Assembly (NCBI RefSeq): GCF_051020975.1
Contig: NW_027478159.1
Span: forward strand, 5,286,501-5,350,500
Direction: 5' to 3'
DNA length: 64,000 nucleotides
DNA from: Osmia lignaria lignaria
Taxonomy: Eukaryota; Arthropoda; Insecta; Hymenoptera; Megachilidae
Part shown: positions 11,521 through 24,075 of the stretch, piece by piece
How positions within the stretch are numbered: the first letter of the stretch is position 1
How the letters are laid out: each line of letters begins with the position of its first letter
Notes under the pieces: generated by a model
The model's input: only the letters and a program-made list of their open reading frames with translations
Told to the model about the DNA's origin: nothing
The model's database searches: none
Position numbers and translations under genes: made by a program

Positions 11521-12164
11521 GATCAGACGCGTAGTTCTCGAGATATATCAAGATATTTAAAGGTTCCGAAGCCGCACCAACATAATAGAGATACAGAAAC
11601 ACCGTGGCCCCTTTCTTTGAGATAACTCTGCACTATTGCGAGCTGCAAATGCCACTTCCAGCTTAGCTGTGCAGAAGAAGAACAACAAGAAGAAGAAATA
11701 TCTCGAAATATGTCCGTCAGGCCCCTTCCCTTGAGATAAATCTGCAAATATCTCGGAAGCGAAGAGAGCTATGGCAAAATGTTAAGAGACCTTTTTTGTA
11801 GAGAATTAAGTTTCCTACTTTTCATGTTCTATGGTATTTTTTGATCAGATGCGTAGTTCTCGAGATATATCAAGATATTTAAAGGTTCCGAAGCCGCACC
11901 AACATAATAGAGATACAGAAACACCGTGGCCCCTTTCTTTGAGATAACTCTGCACTATTGCGAGCTGCAAATGCCACTTCCAGCTTAGCTGTGCAGAAGA
12001 AGAACAACAAGAAGAAGAAATATCTCGAAATATGTCCGTCAGGCCCCTTCCCTTGAGATAAATCTGCAAATATCTCGGAAACGAAGAGAGCTATGGCAAA
12101 ATGTTAAGAGACCTTTTTTGTAGAGAATTAAGTTTCCTACTTTTCATGTTCTATGGTATTTTTT
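11521..12164. repeat. Tandem pair of nearly identical single units
   Basis: Units from 11521 and 11843 share the rare AAAGGTTCCG, AGAGAGC, CTACTTTTCATG and CTATGGTATT. They differ at GACGCG/GATGCG and GGAAGCG/GGAAACG. This looks like a recent one-unit duplication. Confidence 0.75.
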
Positions 12165-12543
12165 GATCAGATGCGTAGTTCTCGAGATATATCAAGATAT
12201 TTAAAAGTGCCGAAGCCGCACCAACATAATAGAGATACAGAAACACCGTGGCCCCTTTCTTTGAGATAACTCTGCACTATTGCGAGCCGTAAATGCCACT
12301 TTCAGCTTAGCTGTGCAGAAGAAGAACAACAAGAAGAAGAAATATCTCGAAATATGTCCGTCAGGCCACTTCCCTTGAGATATATCTGCAAATATCTCGG
12401 AAACGAAGCGAGCTATGGCAAAATGTTAAGAGACCTTTTTTGTAGAGAATTATGTTTCCTACAATTCATGTTCTATGATATTTTTTGATCAGAAGCGTAG
12501 TTTTCGAGATATATCGAGATATTTAAAAGTTCCGAAGCCGCAC

Positions 12544-13300
12544 AAACATAATAGAGATACAGAAACACCGTGGCCCCTTTCTTTGAGATAACTCTGCACT
12601 AGTGCGAGCCGCAAATGCCACTTCCAGCTTAGCTGTGCAGAAGAAGAACAACAAGAAGAAGAAATATCTCGAAATATGTCCGTCAGGCCCCTTCCCTTGA
12701 GATAAATCTGCAAATATCTCGGAAACGAAGCGAGCTATGGCAAAATGTTAAGAGACCTTTTTTGTAGAGAATTAAGTTTCCTACTTTTTAGGTTCTATGA
12801 TATTTTTTGATCAGATGCGTAGTTCTCGAGATATATCAAGATATTTAAAAGTTCCGAAGCCGCACCAACATAATAGAGATACAGAAACACCGTGGCCCCT
12901 TTCTTTGAGATAACTCTGCACTATTGCGAGCTGCAAATGCCACTTCCAGCTTAGCTGTGCAGAGGAAGAACAACAAGAAGAAGAAATATCTCGAAATATG
13001 TCCGTCAGGCCAGTTCCTATGAGCTGAATCTGCAAATATCTCGGAAACGAAGCGAGCTATGGCAAAATGTTAAGAGACGTTTTTTGTAGAGAATTATGTT
13101 TCCTACAATTTATGTTCTATCATATTTTTTGATCAGAAGCGTAGTTTTCGAGATATATCGAGATATTTAAAAGTTCCGAAGACGCACCAACATAATAGAG
13201 ATACAGAAACACCGTGGCCCCTTTCTTTGAGATAACTGTGCACTAGTGCGAGCCGCAAATGCCACTTCCAGCTTAGCTGTGCAGAAGAAGAACAACAAGA
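12544..13300. repeat. Block with TTTTTAGG and CTATGAGCTG, copy 1
   Basis: Shared marks with 13832-14588 (offset 1288) are TTTTTAGGTTCTATG, GTTCCTATGAGCTG, TTCTATCATATT, GAAGACGCACC and AACTGTGCACTAG. One or two base differences are visible (for example AAATGCC/AAATACC). Confidence 0.8.
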
Positions 13301-13831
13301 AGAAAAAATATCTCGAAATATGTCCGTCAGGCCCCTTCCCTTGAGATATATCTGCAAATATCTCGGAAACGAAGCGAGCTATGGCGAAATGTTAAGAGAC
13401 CTTTTTTGTAGAGAATTAAGTTTCCTACTTTTTATCTTCTATGATATTTTTTGATCAGATGAGTAGTTCTCGAGATATATCAAGATCTTTAAAAGTTCCG
13501 AAGCCGCACCAACATAATAGAGATACAGAAACACCGTGGCCCCTCTCTTTGAGATAACTCTGCACTATTGCGAGCTGCAAATGCCACTTCAAGCTTAGCT
13601 GTGCAGAAGAAGAACAACAAGAAGAAGAAATATCTCGAAACATGTCCGTCAGGCCCCTTCCGTTGAGATAAATCTGCAAATATCTCGGAACCGAAGCGAG
13701 CTATGGCAAAATGTTTAGAGACCTTTCTTGTAGAGAATTAAGTTTCCTACTTTTTATGTAGTATGATATTTTTTGATCAGATGCGTAGTTCTCGAGATAT
13801 ATCAAGATATTTAAAAGTTCCGAAGCCGCAC

Positions 13832-14588
13832 CAACATAATAGAGATACAGAAACACCGTGGCCCCTTTCTTTGAGATAACTCTGCACTAGTGCGAGCCGC
13901 AAATGCCACTTCCAGCTTAGCTGTGCAGAAGAAGAACAACAAGAAGAAGAAATATCTCGAAATATGTCCGTCAGGCCCCTTCCCTTGAGATAAATCTGCA
14001 AATATCTCGGAAACGAAGCGAGCTATGGCAAAATGTTAAGAGACCTTTTTTGTAGAGAATTAAGTTTCCTACTTTTTAGGTTCTATGATATTTTTTGATC
14101 AGATGCGTAGTTCTCGAGATATATCAAGATATTTAAAAGTTCCGAAGCCGCACCAACATAATAGAGATACAGAAACACCGTGGCCCCTTTCTTTGAGATA
14201 ACTCTGCACTATTGCGAGCTGCAAATGCCACTTCCAGCTTAGCTGTGCAGAGGAAGAACAACAAGAAGAAGAAATATCTCGAAATATGTCCGTCAGGCCA
14301 GTTCCTATGAGCTGAATCTGCAAATATCTCGGAAACGAAGCGAGCTATGGCAAAATGTTAAGAGACGTTTTTTGTAGAGAATTATGTTTCCTACAATTTA
14401 TGTTCTATCATATTTTTTGATCAGAAGCGTAGTTTTCGAGATATATCGAGATATTTAAAAGTTCCGAAGACGCACCAACATAATAGAGATACAGAAACAC
14501 CGTGGCCCCTTTCTTTGAGATAACTGTGCACTAGTGCGAGCCGCAAATACCACTTCCAGCTTAGCTGTGCAGAAGAAGAACAACAAGA
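13832..14588. repeat. Block with TTTTTAGG and CTATGAGCTG, copy 2
   Basis: Counterpart of 12544-13300, four units away. The unit in front has a type B head here but a type A head in copy 1, which marks an exchange breakpoint just left of the block. Confidence 0.8.
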
Positions 14589-14740
14589 AGAAGAAATATC
14601 TCGAAATATGTCCGTCAGGCCCCTTCCCTTGAGATAAATCTGCAAATATCTCGGAAACGAAGCGAGCTATGGCAAAATGTTAAGAGACCTTTTTTGTAGA
14701 GAATTATGTTTCCTACAATTTATGTTCTATGATATTTTTT

Positions 14741-15606
14741 GATCAGAAGCGCAGTTTTCGAGATATATCGAGATATTTAAAAGTTCCGAAGCCGCACCAA
14801 CATAATAGAGATACAGAAACACCGTGGCCCCTTTCTTTGGGATAACTCTGCACTATTGCGAGCTGCAAATGCCACTTCCAGCTTAGCTGTGCAGAAGAAG
14901 AACAACAAGAAGAAGAAATATCTCGAAATGTGTCCGTCAGGCCACTTCCCTTGAGATAAATCTGCAAATATCTCGGAAACGAAGCGAGCTATGGCAAAAT
15001 GTTAAGAGACCTTTTTTGTAGAGAATTAAGTTTCCTACTTTTTATGTTCGATGATATTTTTTGATCAGATGCGTAGTTCTCGAGATATATCAAGATATTT
15101 AAAAGTTCCGAAGCCGCACCAACATAATAGAGATACAGAAACACCGTGGCCCCTTTCTTTGAGATAACTCTGCACTATTGCGAGCTGCAAATGCCACTTC
15201 CAGCTTAGCTGTGCAGAAGAAGAACAACAAGAAGAAGAAATATCTCGAAATATGTCCGTCAGGCCCCTTCCCTTGAGATAAATCTGCAAATATCTCGGAA
15301 ACGAAGAGAGCTATGGCAAAATGTTAAGAGACCTTTTTTGTAGAGAACTAAGTTTCCTACTTTTGATGTTCTATGATATTTTTTGATCAGATGCGTAGTT
15401 CTCGAGATATATCAAGATATTTAAAAGTTCCGAAGCCGCACCAACATAATAGAGATACAGAAACACCGTGGCCCCTTTCTTTGAGATAACTCTGCACTAT
15501 TGCGAGCTGTAAATGCCACTTCCAGCTTAGCTGTGCAGAAGAAGAACAACAAGAAGAAGAAATATCTCGAAATATGTCCGTCAGGCCCCTTCCCTTGAGA
15601 TATATC
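14741..15606. repeat. Three-unit segment, right copy of 7013-8200 minus one unit
   Basis: Order here is the GCGCAG/GGGATAAC unit, the AGAGAGC unit, then the GATATATCTGC unit. In the left copy a fourth unit with AACTATGCACCAG sits between the first two. Confidence 0.7.
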
Positions 15607-16469
15607 TGCAAATATCTCGGAAACGAAGCGAGCTATGGCAAAATGTTAAGAGACCTTTTTTGTAGAGAATTATGTTTCCTACAATTTATGTTCTATGATA
15701 TTTTTTGATCAGAAGCGTAGTTTTCGAGATATATCGAGATATTTAAAAGTTCCGAAGCCGCACCAACATAATAGAGATACAGAAACACCGTGGCCCCTTT
15801 CTTTGAGATAACTCTGCACTAGTGCGAGCCGCAAATGCCACTTCCAGCTTAGCTGTGCAGAAGAAGAACAACAAGAAGAAGAAATATCTCGAAATATGTC
15901 CGTCAGGCCAGTTCCTTTGAGCTGAATCTGCAAATATCTCGGAAACGAAGCGAGCTATGGCAAAATGTTAACAGACGTTTTTTGTAGAGAATTATGTTTC
16001 CTACAATTTATGTTCTATGCTATTTTTTGATCAGAAGCGTAGTTTTCGAGATATATCGAGATATTTAAAAGTTCCGAAGCCGCACCAACATAATAGGGAT
16101 ACAGAAACACCGTGGCCCCTTTCTTTGAGATAACTCTGCACTAGTGCGAGCCGCAAATGCCACTTCCAGCTTAGCTGTGCAGAAGAAGAACAACAAGAAG
16201 AAGAAATATCTCGAAATATGTCCGTCAGGCCAGTTCCTTTGAGCTGAATCTGCAAATATCTCGGAAACGAAGCGAGCTATGGCAAAATGTTAAGAGACGT
16301 TTTTTGTAGAGAATTAAGTTTCCTACTTTTTATGTTCTATGATATTTTTTGATCAGATGCGTAGTTCTCGAGATATATCAAGATATTTAAAAGTTCCGAA
16401 ACCGCACCAACATAATAGAGATACAGAAACACCGTGGCCCCTTTCTTTGAGATAACTCTGCACTATTGC

Positions 16470-16494
16470 GAGCTGGAAATGCCACTTCCAGCTC
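16470..16494. other. Perfect 9-bp hairpin variant (GAGCTGGAA / TTCCAGCTC, 7-nt loop)
   Basis: GAGCTGGAA at 16470-16478 and TTCCAGCTC at 16486-16494 flank ATGCCAC. The common unit has AGCTGCAA..TTCCAGCT, the same stem with one mismatch. This unit therefore makes the stem perfect through C to G, plus T to C in GCTTAG. Confidence 0.7.
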
Positions 16495-16779
16495 AGCTGT
16501 GCAGAAGAAGAACAACTCGAAGAAGAAATATCTTGAAATATGTCCGTCAGGCCCCTTCCCTTGAGATAAATCTGCAAATATCTCGGAAACGAAGCGAGCT
16601 ATGGCAAGATGTTAAGAGACTTTATTTGTAGAGAATTAAGTTTCCTACTTTTTATGTTCTATGATATTTTTTGATCAGATGCGTAGTTCTCGAGATATAT
16701 CAAGATATTTAAAAGTTCCGAAGCCGCACCAACATAATAGAGATACAGAAACACCGTGGCCCCTTTCTTTGAGATAACT

Positions 16780-18286
16780 CTGCACTATTGCGAGCTGCAA
16801 ATGCCACTTCCAGCTTAGCTGTGCAGAAGAAGTACAACAAGAAGAAGAAATATCTCCAAATATGTCCGTCAGGCCCCTTCCCTTGAGATAAATCTGCAAA
16901 TATCTCGGAAACGAAGCGAGCTATGGCAAAATGTTAAGAGACGTTTTTTGTAGAGAATTATGTTTCCTACAATCTATGTTCTATGATATTTTTTGATCAG
17001 AAGCGTAGTTTTCGAGATATATCGAGATATTTAAAAGTTCCGAAGCCGCACCAACATAATAGAGATTCAGAAACACCGTGGCCCCTTTCTTTGAGATAAC
17101 TCTGCACTAGTGCGAGCCGCAAATGCCACTTCCAGCTTAGCCGTGCAGAAGAAGAACAACAAGAAGAAGAAATATCTCGAAATATGTCCGTCAGGCCCCT
17201 TCCCTTGAGATAAATCTGCAAATATCTCGGAAACGAAGCGAGCTATGGCAAAATGTTAAGAGACGTTTTTTGTAGAGAATTATGTTTCCTACTTTTTATG
17301 TTCTATGATATTTTTTGATCAGATGCGTAGTTCTCGAGATATATCAAGATATTTAAAAGTTCCGAAGCCGCACCAACATAATAGAGATACAGAAACACCG
17401 TGGCCCCTTTCTTTGAGATAACTCTGCACTATTGCGAGCTGGAAATGCCACTTCCAGTTTAGCAGTGCAGAAGAAGAACAACAAGAAGAAGAAATATCTC
17501 GAAATATGTCCGTCAGGCCCCTTCCCTTGAGATAAATCTGCAAATATCTCGGAAACGAAGCGAGCTATGGCAAAATGTTAAGAGACATTATTTGTAGAGA
17601 ATTAAGTTTCCCACTTCTTATGTTCTATGATATTTTTTGATCAGATGCGTAGTTCTCGGGATATATCGAGATATTTAAGAGTTCCGAAGCCGCACCAACA
17701 TAATAGAGATACAGAAACACCGTGGCCCCTTTCTATGAGATAGCTCTGCACTATTGCGAGCTGTAAATGCCACTTCCAGCTTAGCTGTGCAGAAGAAGAA
17801 CAACAAGAAGAAGAAATATCTCGAAATATGTCCGTCAGGCCCCTTCCCTTGAGATAAATCTGCAAATATCTCGGAAACGAAGCGAGCGATGGCAAAATGT
17901 TAAGAGACCTTTTTTGTAGAGAATTAAGTTTCCTACTTTTTATGTTCTATGATATTTTTTGATCAGATGCGTAGTTCTCGAGATATATCAAGATATTTAA
18001 AAGTTCCGAAGCCGCACCAACATAATAGAGACACAGAAACACCGTGGCCCCTTTCTTTGAGATAACTCTGCACTGTCGCGAGCTGCAAATGCCACTTCCA
18101 GCTTAGCTGTGCAGAAGAAGAACAACAAGAAGAAGAAATATCTCCAAATATGTCCGTCAGGCCCCTTCCCTTGAGATAAATCTGCAAATATCTCGGAAAC
18201 GAAGCGAGCTATGGCAAAATGTTAAGAGACCTTTTTTGTAGAGAATTAAGTTTCCTACTTTTTATGTTCTATGATATTTTTTGATC
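16780..18286. repeat. Five-unit block, copy 1 of 3
   Basis: Order of unit types: CTCCAAATATG; GATTCAG with AGCCGTGCAG; CTGGAAATG with AGCAGTGCAG; TTCTATGAGATA; GAGACACAG with CACTGTCGCG. The same order recurs at about 20000 and 28688. This copy has private changes in its fourth unit (TCTCGGGATAT, TTTAAGAG, GCGAGCGATGG). Confidence 0.82.
17439..17457. other. CTGGAA / TTCCAG hairpin variant
   Basis: Six-base perfect stem with loop ATGCCAC in the unit from 17317. The same linked variant (GGAAATG plus CAGTTTAGCAGTGCAG) recurs in units from 20537, 29224, 31156, 31800, 32766, 33732, 34376, 35020, 37593, 38881 (with AATGACAC), 59146 and 60112. Confidence 0.65.
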
Positions 18287-19999
18287 AGATGCGTAGTTCT
18301 CGAGATATATCGAGATATTTAAAAGTTCCGAAGCCGCACCAACATAATAGAGATACAGAAACACCGTGGCCCCTTTCTATGAGATAACTCTGCACTATTG
18401 CGAGCTGTAAATGCCACTTCCAGCTTAGCTGTGCAGAAGAAGAACAACAAGAAGAAGAAATATCTCGAAATATGTCCGTCTGGCCCCTTCCCTTGAGATA
18501 AATCTGCAAATATCTCGGAAACGAAGCGAGCTATGGCAAAATGTTAAGAGACCTTTTTTGTAGAGAATTAAGTTTCCTACTTTTTGCGTTCTATGATATT
18601 TTTTGATCAGATGCGTAGTTCTCGAGATATATCAAGATATTTAAAAGTTCCGAAGCCGCACCAACATAATAGAGATTCAGTAACACCGTGGCCCCTTTCT
18701 TTGAGATAACCCTGCACTAGTGCGAGCCGCAAATGCCACTTCCAGCTTAGCTGTGCAGAAGAAGAACAACAAGAAGAAGAAATATCTCGAAATATGTCCG
18801 TCAGGCCCCTTCCCTTGAGATAAATCTGCAAATATCTCGGAAACGAAGCGAGCTATGGCAAAATGTTAAGAGACCTTTTTTGTAGAGAATTAAGTTTCCT
18901 ACTTTTTATGTTCTATGATATTTTTTGATCACATGCGTAGTTCTCGAGATATATCAAGATATTTAAAAGTTCCGAAGCCGCACCAACATAATAGAGATAC
19001 AGAAACACCGTGGCCCCTTTCTTTGAGATAACTCTGCACTATTGCGAGATGTAAATGCCACTTCCAGCTTAGCTGTGCAGAAGAAGAACAACACGAAGAA
19101 GAAATATCTCGAAATATGTCCGTCAGGCCCCTTCCCTTGAGATAAATCTGCAAATATCTCGGAAACGAAGCGAGCTATGGCAAAATGTTAAGAGACCTTT
19201 TTTGTACAGAATTATGTTTCCCACAGTTTATGTTCTATGATATTTTTTGATCAGAAGCGTAGTTTTCGAGATATATCGAGATATTTAAAAGTTCCGAAGC
19301 CGCACCAACATAATAGAGATACAGAAACACCGTGGCCCCTTTCTTTGAGATAACTCTGCACTATTGCGAGATGTAAATGCCACTTCCAGCTCAGCTGTGC
19401 AGAAGAAGAACAACACGAAGAAGAAATATCTTGAAATATGTCCGTCAGGCCCCTTCCCTTGAGATAAATCTGCAAATATCTCGGAAACGAAGCTAGCTAT
19501 GGCAAAATGTTAAGAGACTTTATTTGTAGAGAATTAAGTTTCCTACTTTTTATGTTCTATGATATTTTTTGATCAGATGCGTAGTTCTCGAGATATATCG
19601 AGATATTTAAAAGTTCCGAAGCCGCACCAACATAATAGAGATACAGAAACACCGTGGCCCCTTTCTATGAGATAACTCTGCACTATTGCGAGCTGTAAAT
19701 GCCACTTCCAGCTTAGCTGTGCAGAAGAAGAACAACAAGAAGAAGAAATATCTCGAAATATGTCCGTCAGGCCCCTTCCCTTGAGATAAATCTGCAAATA
19801 TCTCGGAAACGAAGCGAGCTATGGCAAAATGTTAAGAGACCTTTTTTGTAGAGAATTAAGTTTCCTACTTTTTGCGTTCTATGATATTTTTTGATCAGAT
19901 GCGTAGTTCTCGAGGTATATCAAGATATTTAAAAGTTCCGAAGCCGCACCAACATAATAGAGATTCAGTAACACCGTGGCCCCTTTCTTTGAGGTAACT

Positions 20000-21506
20000 C
20001 TGCACTATTGCGAGCTGCAAATGCCACTTCCAGCTTAGCTGTGCAGAAGAAGAACAACAAGAAGAAGAAATATCTCCAAATATGTCCGTCAGGCCCCTTC
20101 CCTTGAGATAAATCTGCAAATATCTCGGAAACGAAGCGAGCTATGGCAAAATGTTAAGAGACGTTTTTTGTAGAGAATTATGTTTCCTACAATTTATGTT
20201 CTATGATATTTTTTGATCAGAAGCGTAGTTTTCGAGATATATCGAGATATTTAAAAGTTCCGAAGCCGCACCAATATAATAGAGATTCAGAAACACCGTG
20301 GCCCCTTTATTTGAGATAACTCTGCACTAGTGCGAGCCGCAAATGCCACTTCCAGCTTAGCCGTGCAGAAGAAGAACAACAAGAAGAAGAAATATCTCGA
20401 AATATGTCCGTCAGGCCCCTTCCCTTGAGATAAATCTGCAAATATCTCGGAAACGAAGCGAGCTATGGCAAAATGTTAAGAGACCTTTTTTGTAGAGAAT
20501 TAAGTTTCCTACTTTTTCTGTTCTATGATATTTTTTGATCAGATGCGTAGTTCTCGAGATATATCAAGATATTTAAAAGTTCCGAAGCCGCACCAACATA
20601 ATAGAGATACAGAAACACCGTGGCCCCTTTCTTTGAGATAACTCTGCACTATTGCGAGCTGGAAATGCCACTTCCAGTTTAGCAGTGCAGAAGAAGAACA
20701 ACAAGAAGAAGAAATATCTCGAAATATGTCCGTCAGGCCCCTTCCCTTGAGATAAATCTGCAAATATCTCGGAAACGAAGCGAGCTATGGCAAAATGTTA
20801 AGAGACATTATTTGTAGAGAATTAAGTTTCCCACTTCTTATGTTCTATGATATTTTTTGATCAGATGCGTAGTTCTCGAGATATATCGAGATATTTAAAA
20901 GTTCCGAAGCCGCACCAACATAATAGAGATACAGAAACACCGTGGCCCCTTTCTATGAGATAACTCTGCACTATTGCGAGCTGTAAATGCCACTTCCAGC
21001 TTAGCTGTGCAGAAGAAGAACAACAAGAAGAAGAAATATCTCGAAATATGTCCGTCAGGCCCCTTCCCTTGAGATAAATCTGCAAATATCTCGGAAACGA
21101 AGCGAGCTATGGCAAAATGTTAAGAGACCTTTTTTGTAGAGAATTAAGTTTCCTACTTTTTATGTTCTATGATATTTTTTGATCAGATGCGTAGTTCTCG
21201 AGATATATCAAGATATTTAAAAGTTCCGAAGCCGCACCAACATAATAGAGACACAGAAACACCGTGGCCCCTTTCTTTGAGATAACTCTGCACTGTCGCG
21301 AGCTGCAAATGCCACTTCCAGCTTAGCTGTGCAGAAGAAGAACAACAAGAAGAAGAAATATCTCCAAATATGTCAGTCAGGCCCCTTCCCTTGAGATAAA
21401 TCTGCAGATATCTCGGAAACGAAGCGAGCTATGGCAAAATGTTAAGAGACCTTTTTTGTAGAGAATTAAGTTTCCTACTTTTTATGTTCTATGATATTTT
21501 TTGATC
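20000..21506. repeat. Five-unit block, copy 2 of 3 (offset 3220)
   Basis: Same five-unit order, 10 units downstream of copy 1. Private changes include CCAATATAAT, GTCAGTCAGG and CTGCAGATAT. The unit after it (from 21503) matches the one from 18927 rather than that from 18283, so two units are missing relative to copy 1. Confidence 0.82.
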
Positions 21507-23756
21507 ACATGCGTAGTTCTCGAGATATATCAAGATATTTAAAAGTTCCGAAGCCGCACCAACATAATAGAGATACAGAAACACCGTGGCCCCTTTCTTT
21601 GAGATAACTCTGCACTATTGCGAGATGTAAATGCCACTTCCAGCTTAGCTGTGCAGAAGAAGAACAACACGAAGAAGAAATATCTCGAAATATGTCCGTC
21701 AGGCCCCTTCCCTTGAGATAAATCTGCAAATATCTCGGAAACGAAGCGAGCTATGGCAAAATGTTAAGAGACCTTTTTTGTACAGAATTATGTTTCCTAC
21801 TTTTTATGTTCATTGATATTTTTTGATCAGACGCGTAGTTTTCGAGATATATCGAGATATTTAAAAGTTCCGAAGCCGCACCAACATAATAGAGATTCAG
21901 AAACACCGTGGCCCCTTTCTTTGAGATAACTCTGCACTAGTGCGAGCCGCAGATGCCACTTCCAGCTTAGCTGTGCAGAAGAAGAACAACAAGAAGAAGA
22001 AATATCTCGAAATATGTCCGTCAGGCCCCTTCCCTTGAGATAAATCTGCAAATATCTCGGAAACGAAGCGAGCTATGGCAAAATGTTAAGAGACCTTTTT
22101 TGTAGAGAATTAAGTTTCCTACTTTTTATGTTCTATGATATTTTATGGTCAGATGCGTAGTTCTCGAGATATATCAAGATATTTAAAAGTTCCGAAGCCG
22201 CACCAACATAATAGAGATACAGAAACACCGTGGCCCCTTTCTTTGAGATAACTCTGCACTATTGCGAGATGTAAATGCCACTTCCAGCTTAGCTGTGCAG
22301 AAGAAGAACAACACGAAGAAGGAATATCTCGAAATATGTCCGTCAGGCCCCTTCCCTTGAGATAAATCTGCAAATATCTCGGAAACGAAGCGAGCTATGG
22401 CAAAATGTTAAGAGACCTTTTTTGTAGAGAATTAAGTTTCCTACTTTTTATCTTCTATGATATTTTTTGATCAGATGCGTAGTTCTCGAGATATATCAAG
22501 ATATTTAAAAGTTCCGAAGCCGCACCAACATAATAGAGATACAGAAACACCGTGGCCCCTTTCTATGAGATAACTCTGCACTATTAGGAGCTGGAAATGC
22601 CACTTCCAATTTAGCTGTGCAGAAGAAGAACAACAAGAAGAAGAAATATCTCGAAATATGTCCGTCAGGCCCCTTCCCTTGAGATATATCTGCAAATATC
22701 TCGGAAACGAAGCGAGCTATGGCAAAATGTTAAGAGACTTTATTTGTAGAGAATTAAGTTTCCTACTTTTTATGTTCTATGATATTTTTTGATCAGATGC
22801 GTAGTTCTCGAGATATATCAAGATATTTAAAAGTTCCGAAGCCGCACCAACATAATAGAGATACAGAAACACCGTGGCCCCTTTCTTTGAGATAACTCTG
22901 CACTATTGCGAGCTGCAAATGCCACTTCCAGCTTAGCTGTGCAGAGGAAGAACAACAAGAAGAAGAAATATCTCGAAATATGTCCGTCAGGCCCCTTCCC
23001 TTGAGATAAATCTGCAAATATCTCGGAAACGAAGCGAGCTATGGCAAAATGTTAAGAGACCTTTTTTGTAGAGAATTAAGTTTCCTACTTTTTGCGTTCT
23101 ATGATATTTTTTGATCAGATGCGTAGTTCTCGAGATATATCAAGATATTTAAAAGTTCCGAAGCCGCACCAACATAATAGAGATTCAGTAACACCGTGGC
23201 CCCTTTCTTTGAGATAACTCTGCACTAGTGCGAGCTGTAAATGCCACTTCCAGCTTAGCTGTGCAGAAGAAGAACAACAAGAAGAAGAAATATCTCGAAA
23301 TATGTCCGTCAGGCCCCTTCCCTTGAGATAAATCTGCAAATATCTCGGAAACGAAGCGAGCTATGGCAAAATGTTAAGAGACCTTCTTTGTAGAGAATTA
23401 AGTTTCCTACTTTTTATGTTCTATGATATTTTTTGATCACATGCGTAGTTCTCGAGATATATCAAGATATTTAAAAGTTCCGAAGCCGCACCAACATAAT
23501 AGAGATACAGAAACACCGTGGCCCCTTTCTTTGAGATAACTCTGCACTATTGCGAGATGTAAATGCCACTTCCAGCTTAGCTGTGCAGAAGAAGAACAAC
23601 ACGAAGAAGAAATATCTCGAAATATGTCCGTCAGGCCCCTTCCCTTGAGATAAATCTGCAAATATCTCGGAAACTAAGCGAGCTATGGCAAAATGTTAAG
23701 AGACCTTTTTTGTAGAGAATTATGTTTCCTACAATTTATGTTCTATGATATTTTTT

Positions 23757-24075
23757 GATCAGAAGCGTAGTTTTCGAGATATATCGAGATATTTAAAAGT
23801 TCCGAAGCCGCACCAACATAATAGAGATACAGAAACACCGTGGCCCCTTTCTTTGAGATAACTCTGCACTAGTGCGAGCCGCAAATGCCACTTCCAGCTT
23901 AGCTGTGCAGAAGAAGAACAACAAGAAGAAATATCTCGAAATATGTCCGTCAGGCCCCTTCCCTTGAGATAAATCTGCAAATATCTCGGAAACGAAGCGA
24001 GCTATGGCAAAATGTTAAGAGACCTTTTTTGTAGAGAATTAAGTTTCCTACTTTTTATGTTCTATGATATTTTTT
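23757..24075. repeat. 319-bp unit (GAA lost), first in the window
   Basis: ACAACAAGAAGAAATATC replaces the longer tract. Type A head, CTAGTGCGAGCCGC body. It is followed by a unit with TTCTTGAGATAT. Confidence 0.9.

Larger units (their letters stand above)
1..16330. repeat. Array zone I (AGTTCC / GAGCTGAATCTGC variant zone)
   Basis: Units 1 to 51 and the junction to 52. Eleven units here carry the GGCCAGTTCC..GAGCT arm-2 variant (from 1296, 2262, 3872, 4115, 5725, 8623, 9911, 12809, 14097, 15707 and 16029); I find none after 16255. GAAGACGCACC (from 1296, 5725, 7335, 13131 and 14419) is also confined here. Zone II markers such as GATTCAG, TTCTATGAGATA and CTCCAAATATG are absent from this zone. 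All units are 322 bp except the 243-bp one at 3872. Confidence 0.8.

Noticed and set aside
16434..16631. Plus-strand frame of 65 codons
   Set aside because: Same explanation as the frame at 7418; it arises from local base changes in one unit.
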